NCBI GenBank assembly: GCA_934667865.1
Contig: CAKUMR010000085.1
Location: forward strand, 1 to 5,572
DNA: 5,572 bases
Direction of reading: 5' to 3'
Origin: an uncultured Oscillospiraceae bacterium
Lineage (GTDB): Bacteria > Bacillota_A > Clostridia > Oscillospirales > Oscillospiraceae
Made by a program: the position numbers and the translations under genes. How positions within the stretch are numbered: position 1 is the first letter of the stretch; every line of letters starts with the position of its first letter. Below the pieces are notes generated by a model. That model saw only the letters and a list, made by a program, of their open reading frames with translations. It had not been told where the DNA came from and searched no databases. Positions 1 to 5,219 of this stretch are shown here, one piece after another.

Positions 1-1089
1 GGCGATATGCTGATCCAACAGCACGAACAGATCGGCAACCGGGAGTCCGGAAGCGTGCGTCAGATCCTCTTCACAGGCCGGGCAGGCACAGATGAGCATC
101 TCCGCACCGGTACCGACTGCGTCATACATTCTCCATGCAGCGGTTTTTTCAATGATCTCCGGCGCATAGGAGGAAAGCGCTTCTCCGCCGGTGCAGCGTG
201 TCAGCGTCTTGCTCTGCCACATCTCCTTGACGGTATAGCCGAGTGCTTCGATCAGCTTGCGGGCGGGTTCCGTTTCCTGCAGATCTCTCGCCAGACGGGC
301 GGGATCGTGATAGGTAACGGCTCCGGAGCTCTTCTGCACGTGCAGCTTGCCCTGCTCGACCAGCTCTTCAACGTAGGAAGTCGCCGTGCAGACCTCTGCA
401 TTGAGCTTCAGTTCCCATGTGGTATATTCCTGCTTCAGCATTCTTGCGTCACTGGGATTAAGGACGACGATCCGCTTTGCGCCATAGGCGTTGAGCGCCT
501 TTGCGCAGGCAGAGGCAACATCCTTGACCTCCTGCACGCCGCCCATCAGATCATACTCCACAGATCCGGTGCTGAGATTTTCGGTGAACACGCTATAGTC
601 CACGCCGGCCTTATCCAGCAGGCTTACAAATGCCTTGACCATGGCCGGATCCTTCACCGCAGCGATCGCGCCGACATAAACCAGCGTTTCCGCCTTTGTA
701 TTCTTCCGGAAGCCATAGGGCTCCAGTGCCTTCTCGCCGGAAACATGATATAGTGTTCCGTCCTTCAGCAGACGCTCCGCAGCGTCCTGCACACCCTGCG
801 GCGCAAGCCCCTGAGCCATCAGCTCCGAGCGCACCTCACGGATGAACACCGCAGGCTCATAGCCGGTTTCGCAGTTGGAGGAACAGGCATTGCACAGGCA
901 GCACTCATAAATATCCTTGGAAATCTCGGAGAGCTCCAGTGCATTTTTTTCTACAAGGGAAAGTAGCAGCGCCTTGGCGCGCGGGTTGTTGAGTTCCTTG
1001 CCCAGCGCAATACCGAGGGGGCAAAGGTGTCTGCACATGCAGCAAAACCGGCAGGCATCTACATTTTTTTTGCTTTTTTCACTTAACAT
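1..1089 (-). CDS. (Fe-S)-binding protein of the GlcF/GlpC (CCG-domain) type, 3' end cut by window edge
   Basis: The reverse strand is open from an ATG at 1089 to base 1 (363 codons, no stop seen), so the C-terminus lies outside the window. GGAGG at 1098-1102 sits 8 bases before the ATG. Residues 13-23 (C13-x2-C16-x2-C19-x3-C23-P) and 63-73 (C63-x2-C66-x2-C69-x3-C73) are two ferredoxin-type [4Fe-4S] motifs. Both carry an extra adjacent Cys (C17, C64). Residues about 136-215 and 256-340 align with the two CCG repeats of GlcF, GlpC and HdrB/D. The first repeat has no ligand cysteines; the second keeps only C299, C336 and C339. In this family the protein passes electrons from a partner flavoprotein to a quinone or another acceptor. 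That role is inferred here from the FAD enzyme gene 17 bases upstream, almost certainly in the same operon. Membership of the family is secure; the substrate and electron acceptor are not. Confidence 0.93.
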   Translation of the reverse strand, partial: MLSEKSKKNVDACRFCCMCRHLCPLGIALGKELNNPRAKALLLSLVEKNALELSEISKDIYECCLCNACSSNCETGYEPAVFIREVRSELMAQGLAPQGVQDAAERLLKDGTLYHVSGEKALEPYGFRKNTKAETLVYVGAIAAVKDPAMVKAFVSLLDKAGVDYSVFTENLSTGSVEYDLMGGVQEVKDVASACAKALNAYGAKRIVVLNPSDARMLKQEYTTWELKLNAEVCTATSYVEELVEQGKLHVQKSSGAVTYHDPARLARDLQETEPARKLIEALGYTVKEMWQSKTLTRCTGGEALSSYAPEIIEKTAAWRMYDAVGTGAEMLICACPACEEDLTHASGLPVADLFVLLDQHIA

Positions 1090-1106
1090 CTGTCTTTCCT
1101 CCTTGG

Positions 1107-2522
1107 TTAAATTCCCATCTTATAGGGGTTCATAATGCCGTTGGGATCGAGCGCCTTCTTGAGTCCCTCAAAGACGATCATGCTGTCGCCATACTGCTCT
1201 TTCATCAGGCGGCCGAGCTTCATGCCGACGCCGTGGTGGTCATTCACAACGCCGCCGCTGGCCAGCGCTGCGCGCACGCCTGCATTCCAGATCTTATTGT
1301 GCAGGCGGAATGCCTCCTCGGGATCCGCAGGCGGATTGTCCATGATGAAACGGTCGTACATCATGCAGCCCCACTCATACCAATGGGAGAAATGCGCGAT
1401 AAAGCGGACGCCCTCAAACTGTTCGGTGGCTTCCTTCATGGCATGGTAGCACTTTTCCACGTTTGCATACTTCAGAACTGTGTCCATCGTGCCGAACATC
1501 AGCGGGAAATCAAGCACCTTATCCGGATAGAAGAAGGTCAGACGGCTGTCCCACCACTTTTCGCCGTAATCGGAGCCGAGATCCTCTGCACCGTAGCGGG
1601 CGCAGATTTCCAGCATATGCTTCTCCTCCACGGCGACCATATCCTTTGCGCCCTCAATGGCAACGTTCATGAATGCACCCGGCTTGGAGAAGCCGATCAC
1701 CTTCTTGATGAGGGATACCGTTTCCGCCTCATCGTACAGGCGAATAATGGAGGGCTTGATGACCTGAAGCATATCGCGTCCGGCAGCGAGGCCGTCGGCA
1801 ACGCTCTTGAAGAGGAACGCGCGGAAGCGCCGGGTCTCCGGAAGGCGATAGAGCTTCATCGTCGCCTGCGTCATAACGCCGAGCGTACCCTCAGAGCCAA
1901 GGAAGAGATGCTTCAGATCCGGGCCGGAGGAATGCTTGGGCACGGGCGCCGAATGGAGAACCTTGCCGTTGGGGATGACCATTTCCACATTGACACACTG
2001 GTCGTCGATCTTGCCGTACTTTGTGCTCAGCACACCGATACCGTTATGTGCGAGGAAGCCGCCGAGCGTGCTGCAGTTGATGGAGCTGGGGTAGTGCATC
2101 AGAGAATAGCCGCGCTCGTTGGCGTAATACTCAAGCTGCGTATAAACGATGCCGGTCTGTGCCGTGACGGTCATAGACTGTTCGTCGAAGTCGATGATCT
2201 TATTCATCCGCTTGGTGTCAAGCAGGATGCCGCCCTTGAGCGGAAGCGCACCGCCCTGAGAGCCGCCGCCGCCGCCCCACGGATACACGGGCAGGCGGTA
2301 ATAGTTCGCGATGACAAGAACCTTGGAAACCTCCTGTGTCGAGCCCGGATAGACAATGATGTCCGCCAGCGGAGGAATCAGACCGCGGTCGGCATACATG
2401 CGCGGGAGCCAGAAGTTGTCCACGCTGTGGGAGATCTTGTCGCTTTGGCGCACGGAAACATTCTCCTGCCCGACGGCGTCTTCCAGCTCAGAGCGGATCT
2501 GGCGCATCAAAAAATCGTTCAT
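1107..2522 (-). CDS. FAD-binding oxidase/dehydrogenase, GlcD / alkyl-DHAP synthase-like (VAO/PCMH fold)
   Basis: 471 residues from the ATG at 2522. The FAD_binding_4 domain spans about 45-225: P81-W-GGGGG-S-Q-GG91 is the pyrophosphate-binding loop, 145-172 (PSS...LGG...G...YG.I) is the second FAD segment, and GSEGTLGV is at 209-216. The FAD-oxidase C-terminal domain follows, with S379-H-W-Y382, N427-D-H-H-G-V-G433 and L458-DPNGIMNPY467. Length and motifs fit D-2-hydroxyacid dehydrogenases (GlcD, D-lactate dehydrogenase) and alkyl-dihydroxyacetonephosphate synthase. The DHHGVG region looks closest to the latter's HHHGVG. With the Fe-S gene 17 bases downstream, an electron-transferring dehydrogenase of a hydroxy-acid or sugar-derived alcohol is the likeliest role. 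In-frame TTG codons at 2528 and 2543 are alternative starts; the 2543 codon overlaps the Shine-Dalgarno and is unlikely. It is divergent from the RpiR regulator, which probably controls it. Confidence 0.93.
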   Translation of the reverse strand: MNDFLMRQIRSELEDAVGQENVSVRQSDKISHSVDNFWLPRMYADRGLIPPLADIIVYPGSTQEVSKVLVIANYYRLPVYPWGGGGGSQGGALPLKGGILLDTKRMNKIIDFDEQSMTVTAQTGIVYTQLEYYANERGYSLMHYPSSINCSTLGGFLAHNGIGVLSTKYGKIDDQCVNVEMVIPNGKVLHSAPVPKHSSGPDLKHLFLGSEGTLGVMTQATMKLYRLPETRRFRAFLFKSVADGLAAGRDMLQVIKPSIIRLYDEAETVSLIKKVIGFSKPGAFMNVAIEGAKDMVAVEEKHMLEICARYGAEDLGSDYGEKWWDSRLTFFYPDKVLDFPLMFGTMDTVLKYANVEKCYHAMKEATEQFEGVRFIAHFSHWYEWGCMMYDRFIMDNPPADPEEAFRLHNKIWNAGVRAALASGGVVNDHHGVGMKLGRLMKEQYGDSMIVFEGLKKALDPNGIMNPYKMGI

Positions 2523-2533
2523 ATGCAAATAAG

Positions 2534-2540
2534 CTCCTTT
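2534..2540 (-). promoter_or_regulatory. Ribosome binding site of the FAD oxidase gene
   Basis: AAAGGAG on the minus strand lies 11 bases before ATG 2522 and 5 bases before an in-frame TTG at 2528. The ATG is preferred by codon identity although its spacing is slightly long. The site rules out the TTG at 2543, which lies at its edge. Confidence 0.7.
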
Positions 2541-2625
2541 CAAAATGAAAAATCATTACAAACTGATTATAGTTATTCTGAAAATGAAAGTCAATATTTA
2601 TCACAAAAAAATGAAACAAAATTTC
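2538..2625. promoter_or_regulatory. Cluster of candidate RpiR operator motifs (AAAATGAAA / TTTC...GAAA)
   Basis: Three exact AAAATGAAA copies lie in one orientation at 2542-2550, 2581-2589 and 2608-2616. The first forms a perfect inverted repeat TTTCA-AAA-TGAAA (2538-2550) just downstream of the predicted start site of the oxidase operon. The second lies between its -35 and -10 boxes. The third lies upstream of the -35 in GAAA-CAAAA-TTTC (2613-2625). The same motif recurs at 3821-3829 in the transport promoter. Binding by the neighbouring RpiR protein is inferred; the region is AT-rich, so chance similarity has to be allowed for. Confidence 0.5.
2566..2594 (-). promoter_or_regulatory. Sigma-A-type promoter for the FAD oxidase / Fe-S operon
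   Basis: On the minus strand TTGACT (2589-2594) and a consensus TATAAT (2566-2571) are separated by exactly 17 bases. Transcription would start near 2559, giving a leader of about 37 bases to the ATG at 2522. The spacer contains a copy of the AAAATGAAA motif (2581-2589) that recurs at the other promoters of this locus, which suggests that repressor binding would block RNA polymerase here. Confidence 0.82.
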
Positions 2626-2678
2626 TGCTCCGAAATTGTTTAATTTGCCGAATTGTGATTCATTTTTTCAAAAAGCTA

Positions 2679-2707
2679 TTGTTATTTTCTGAAACGCCCT
2701 TTATAAT
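2679..2707 (+). promoter_or_regulatory. Sigma-A-type promoter for the RpiR regulator gene
   Basis: TTGTTA (2679-2684), a 17-base spacer and a perfect TATAAT (2702-2707). The start site would fall near 2714, leaving a leader of about 70 bases before the ATG at 2785. The spacer holds TTTC-T-GAAA (2686-2694), an inverted repeat resembling the motifs at the divergent promoter and therefore a candidate for autoregulation. Confidence 0.75.
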
Positions 2708-2770
2708 AGTAAAAAATGGATTCTGCTGGCCGTGGCAACGGAGACTTTACTCTTGGCTTTCGGCAATCTT

Positions 2771-2776
2771 GGGAGG
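2771..2776 (+). promoter_or_regulatory. Ribosome binding site fixing the rpiR start
   Basis: GGGAGG lies 8 bases before ATG 2785. This selects that start over an in-frame ATG at 2716, which has no Shine-Dalgarno and falls practically at the predicted transcription start. Confidence 0.85.
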
Positions 2777-2784
2777 AAACTGGC

Positions 2785-3648
2785 ATGGAAAATGACATTA
2801 AAATCAATACTGTATCTGTCCTGATGAAAATTCAGATGCTGCTGCCAAAGCTCAGCAGAGCAGAGCAGCGCGTCGCAGAGTATATCCTGAACAATTCAAG
2901 CAAGGTAATCTCTCTATCCGTTGCAGGGCTGGCCGATCTCAGCGGTGTCAGCGATGCGACCGTTGTGCGCGCCTGCAAATCTTTCGGCTTCAGCAGCTAT
3001 CAGGAATTCAAGGTCACACTGGCAAGGGACACCGTATCTCCTCTGCAAAGCATCCACGCAGAAATCGGACAGAACGACTCTCCGCAGCTTGTGATTGACA
3101 AAGTATTTCAGGAAAATATCCATACGCTCCAATATACGCACAACACCATCTCGCAGGATGCGCTTGTGCAGGCAGCAGATGTACTGCAAAGCGCCCGCCG
3201 CGTCGTGATTTTCGGGCTTGGCAATTCCAGTGCCATCGCCCTTGATTTGCAGCACAAGCTGATGCGGCTCGGTATCTTTGCGCAGGCGTTCTGGGATACG
3301 CATATGCAGGAAATCGCCGCCGTGCAGTGCAGCGAAGGCGATGTTGTCTTTGCCATCAGCCACTCCGGCAGCTCCATAGACGTTGTGGAAAGTGCTAAGC
3401 TCGGCCGCTCCAACGGTGCCTGCGTGATCTCTCTGACCAACATCGGCCGCTCCCCTCTGAGTAAAGTTTCCGACATTGCGCTGATGACCGCCTCCCGTGA
3501 AACGGAATACCGTCTGACCTCCATTGCTTCCCGCATCGCGCAGATGACAGTCATCGACTGCCTGTACACATTAATTGCATTGAAGATGCCAGGCAGCACG
3601 GACATCTTCTATAAAATAGATAAAGCACTTGACCGAAAAAAATACTGA
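2785..3648 (+). CDS. MurR/RpiR family transcriptional regulator (HTH + SIS domains)
   Basis: 287 residues. The N-terminal RpiR-type helix-turn-helix covers about 20-80: LSRAEQRVAEYIL at 23-35, LADLSGVSDATVVRACKSFG at 49-68, then the family's SSYQEFK at 70-76. A SIS (sugar isomerase) domain follows at about 125-265, with V141-IFGLGNSSA150, S192-HSGSS197 and the E239-T-E-Y-R segment. Family members bind a phosphorylated sugar or amino sugar in the SIS domain and repress, or sometimes activate, adjacent catabolic and transport genes. The gene lies between the divergent oxidase operon and the sugar-transport operon, with its own promoter and terminator, so it is the obvious local regulator. A phosphorylated effector would imply a kinase encoded elsewhere, because ABC transporters import unphosphorylated sugars. 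The family call is very secure; the ligand is unknown. Confidence 0.95.
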   Translation: MENDIKINTVSVLMKIQMLLPKLSRAEQRVAEYILNNSSKVISLSVAGLADLSGVSDATVVRACKSFGFSSYQEFKVTLARDTVSPLQSIHAEIGQNDSPQLVIDKVFQENIHTLQYTHNTISQDALVQAADVLQSARRVVIFGLGNSSAIALDLQHKLMRLGIFAQAFWDTHMQEIAAVQCSEGDVVFAISHSGSSIDVVESAKLGRSNGACVISLTNIGRSPLSKVSDIALMTASRETEYRLTSIASRIAQMTVIDCLYTLIALKMPGSTDIFYKIDKALDRKKY

Positions 3649-3660
3649 GCTTTCTCCCCT

Positions 3661-3704
3661 GCCGAAGCGCCAGACAAGTTGTCTGGCGCTTCGGCTATTC
3701 TTTT
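3661..3704 (+). terminator. Intrinsic terminator of the rpiR gene
   Basis: A perfect stem GCCGAAGCGCCAGAC / GTCTGGCGCTTCGGC (15 bp, extendable inward to 17) with an AAGTT loop occupies 3661-3695. It is followed by the T-rich run TATTCTTTT and starts 12 bases after the rpiR stop codon. It separates rpiR from the transport operon, which has its own promoter. Confidence 0.9.
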
Positions 3705-3783
3705 CCGCTTATCCCGTTTTCCTTGCTCCGTCCGAAGTCATTATGAAAAAATCGTCAATTCGCACAAAAAGAAGATTGAATAT

Positions 3784-3829
3784 TTGTTTCATATTTTTTT
3801 CGAAAATTGTTGACAAGTTGTTTCATTTT
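3784..3829. promoter_or_regulatory. Candidate operator pair at the transport promoter
   Basis: TTGTTTCAT occurs at 3784-3792 and again at 3818-3826, 34 bases apart. The second copy is part of TTTCATTTT (3821-3829), the exact reverse complement of the motif at the oxidase promoter, and lies inside the -35/-10 spacer. The palindrome TTTTCGAAAA (3797-3806) lies just upstream of the -35. The oxidase promoter region carries the same TTGTTTCATTTTTT string on its minus strand (2606-2619). Regulation by RpiR is inferred from this sharing. Confidence 0.5.
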
Positions 3830-3838
3830 TTGCATAAT
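3810..3838 (+). promoter_or_regulatory. Sigma-A-type promoter for the MglB/MglA transport operon
   Basis: A perfect TTGACA (3810-3815), a 17-base spacer and CATAAT (3833-3838). The predicted start near 3845 gives an unusually long leader of about 148 bases before the binding-protein gene. The spacer overlaps the TTTCATTTT motif, a position where a bound repressor would exclude RNA polymerase. Confidence 0.82.
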
Positions 3839-3941
3839 GAGAAAGTAATAACATTTCAATATCCCCCGCATCCTGCCGCACTTTTCATGCGCAGCACTGC
3901 AAGGCAGAACGGTCTGTTCCGGCTTGCGCCGCTTAAAAGAG

Positions 3942-3968
3942 TATAAAACCCGCGACTGCGGTTTTATA
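3942..3968 (+). other. Leader hairpin just upstream of the mglB ribosome binding site
   Basis: TATAAAA (3942-3948) pairs with TTTTATA (3962-3968), and inside it CCGC pairs with GCGG around a GACT tetraloop, with one bulged C. The hairpin ends 12 bases before the GGAGG at 3981-3985. It is followed by an A-rich rather than T-rich stretch, so it is not a plus-strand terminator. A 5' stabilising or translation-modulating role is plausible. Confidence 0.5.
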
Positions 3969-3980
3969 AAAACAAAACAC

Positions 3981-3985
3981 GGAGG
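3981..3985 (+). promoter_or_regulatory. Ribosome binding site fixing the mglB start
   Basis: GGAGG lies 7 bases before ATG 3993, and the protein from that ATG begins with a lipoprotein signal peptide. This excludes the longer in-frame start at 3924, which would put 23 charged residues in front of the signal. Confidence 0.9.
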
Positions 3986-3992
3986 ACTGATT

Positions 3993-5105
3993 ATGAAAAA
4001 GTACTTGGCACTGATTTTAGCACTGGTTCTGGTCGTTGGCCTGTTTGCCTGCGGCACAAAGGAACCGCAAAATGGCACTGACACTCCCAGCACTTCCAGC
4101 GATCCCGCCTCCCCCAGCTCCTCGGAGCCCACAAATGACGTTGAGCCCTTTATCGGCGTCACGATTTTCAACTATTCCAACAACTTCGTCGGCTACATTC
4201 GCAATGGCGTTGACTACTATATCAAAAATGAGCTCGGCGGCATCAAATACCTGATGGTCGACGGTGAAAACGACCAGGCAACGCAGACCGAACGTATCGA
4301 CACCATGATCAGCAAGGGCGTCAACGCACTGGCCGTCAACATGGTTGACTCCACTGCCGCAGACACCATCATTGCAAAGGCAAAGGAAGCCGATCTTCCT
4401 GTCATCTTCTTCAACCGTATGCCCACCATGGAAATGCTCAACAGCTATGACAAGTGCTGGTACGTCGGCCTGAATTCCATCAATGAAGGCAAGCTGCAGG
4501 CACAGATCATGATCGACGCATGGACCAAGGATCAGGCAAAATACGACGTGAACGGCGACGGCAAGCTGCAGTACGTCATGCTCAAGGGTGCAGCCGGTCA
4601 GAGCGACACCACAGAGCGTGCGGAAGGCTTCTATGCCGAGGTTGAAAAGAACGGGATTCCGGTTGAGGAGCTCGGCACCGAAATCGCCAACTGGAGCACC
4701 ACCGAAGCAAAGGAAGTCATGGAAACCTGGATCGGCAAGTACGGCGACAAGATTGAAATGGTCATCTGCCAGAATGACGCCATGGCGCTGGGCGCTGTGG
4801 AGGCCCTGAAGGGCAACGGTCTGATCAGTGACAAATCCGTCGTTCCCGTCATCGGCATCAACGCCCTGCCGGAGGTTGCAGAGCAGATCAAGGCCGGCAA
4901 TATGCTCGGAACGGTCCTGACCAGCACCTATGACTCCGCCCGCGCTATCATTGATATGTGCATCAACGCCATCAACGGCAGAGAGATCACGGAAGGCACC
5001 GAATGGACTCTGGAGGACGGCAAAATCGTCCGCATCCCTGAAACCATGATCACGATCGACAACATCGACGTCGCGGTTGACGCCTATAAGGCTGCTTCCA
5101 AGTAA
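3993..5105 (+). CDS. mglB: Galactose/glucose-type (MglB family) sugar-binding lipoprotein of an ABC transporter
   Basis: 370 residues. A lipoprotein signal peptide (K2, K3, hydrophobic 4-18, LFA-C20) predicts lipid anchoring on the outer face of the membrane. A Ser/Thr/Pro-rich linker (about 29-48) leads into a periplasmic-binding-protein type I fold from about 53. Similarity to E. coli MglB runs the whole length. The calcium loop is kept (D185-V-N187-G-D189-G-K-L-Q193, plus E255). Sugar-contact residues kept include F65, N141, D205, R209, W234 and N261. By my alignment from memory, N63, Q203, N290 and T310 replace MglB D14, H152, D236 and N256, so the ligand may not be galactose or glucose. 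An MglA-type ATPase gene follows 114 bases downstream. The gene symbol reflects the family, not proven specificity. Confidence 0.94.
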   Translation: MKKYLALILALVLVVGLFACGTKEPQNGTDTPSTSSDPASPSSSEPTNDVEPFIGVTIFNYSNNFVGYIRNGVDYYIKNELGGIKYLMVDGENDQATQTERIDTMISKGVNALAVNMVDSTAADTIIAKAKEADLPVIFFNRMPTMEMLNSYDKCWYVGLNSINEGKLQAQIMIDAWTKDQAKYDVNGDGKLQYVMLKGAAGQSDTTERAEGFYAEVEKNGIPVEELGTEIANWSTTEAKEVMETWIGKYGDKIEMVICQNDAMALGAVEALKGNGLISDKSVVPVIGINALPEVAEQIKAGNMLGTVLTSTYDSARAIIDMCINAINGREITEGTEWTLEDGKIVRIPETMITIDNIDVAVDAYKAASK

Positions 5106-5119
5106 AAAGAAAAATATGC

Positions 5120-5158
5120 GAAAGTGCGAAGAAGCGCTGGCCGTTTCTTCGCACTTTC
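5120..5158 (+). terminator. Stem-loop between mglB and mglA (partial terminator or mRNA-stabilising hairpin)
   Basis: A perfect 14-bp stem GAAAGTGCGAAGAA (5120-5133) / TTCTTCGCACTTTC (5145-5158) encloses an 11-base loop and starts 15 bases after the mglB stop. No T-tract follows (TCCTAAATC), so it is a poor intrinsic terminator. Such hairpins after binding-protein genes usually protect the upstream mRNA or reduce read-through, so that the binding protein is made in excess over the ATPase and permease. Confidence 0.65.
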
Positions 5159-5201
5159 TCCTAAATCAAGCCATCCCGTCTGAATGACAGACCGGCAATC
5201 G

Positions 5202-5209
5202 AAAGGTGG
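5202..5209 (+). promoter_or_regulatory. Ribosome binding site supporting the GTG start of mglA
   Basis: AAAGGTGG, one mismatch from the ideal AAAGGAGG, lies 10 bases before GTG 5220. No in-frame ATG lies near it, and the protein from the GTG aligns with the MglA N-terminus (EYLLxM). Confidence 0.75.
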
Positions 5210-5219
5210 AACACATATC

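Larger units (their letters stand above)
3845..3992 (+). other. Long 5' leader of the transport operon, no known riboswitch recognised
   Basis: This is the untranslated stretch between the predicted start site and ATG 3993. Its first part is AT-rich and its middle is GC-rich. Short pairings are possible there: GCGCA 3889-3893 with TGCGC 3925-3929, enclosing CTGC-AAG-GCAG. They are too short to assert a fold. A stronger hairpin lies at 3942-3968. I recognise no known riboswitch class, T-box or protein-coding upstream frame with a ribosome binding site. Confidence 0.4.

Noticed and set aside
7..753. A 248-codon open frame on the plus strand.
   Set aside because: It is antisense to the Fe-S protein gene, whose reverse-strand translation has clear cluster motifs and a good ribosome binding site. 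The plus-strand product is Cys/Arg-rich without any family resemblance.
2690..2707. A possible catabolite-responsive (cre) site around TGAAACG near the rpiR promoter.
   Set aside because: The central spacing is one base short of the cre consensus and the right half does not match. No acceptable cre site was seen at the other promoters either.
2716..2784. A 23-residue N-terminal extension of the RpiR regulator from ATG 2716.
   Set aside because: That ATG lies about two bases from the predicted transcription start and has no Shine-Dalgarno, whereas ATG 2785 has GGGAGG at ideal spacing and gives a normal RpiR N-terminus.
1233..2795. A 520-codon open frame on the plus strand.
   Set aside because: It runs antisense through the FAD oxidase gene and across both divergent promoters, has no ribosome binding site, and its protein shows no recognisable domain. 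It is a shadow of the real minus-strand gene.
3108..3605. Two minus-strand open frames inside the RpiR gene (2914-3363 and 3108-3605).
   Set aside because: Both lie entirely antisense to a well-conserved RpiR coding sequence and lack start signals.
3629..3946. A 105-codon plus-strand open frame between rpiR and mglB.
   Set aside because: It overlaps the end of rpiR, reads through the intrinsic terminator and the transport promoter, and has no ribosome binding site or recognisable protein features.
3924..3992. A 23-residue extension of the MglB-type protein.
   Set aside because: It would bury the lipoprotein signal peptide behind charged residues and runs through the leader hairpin and the ribosome binding site of the true start.
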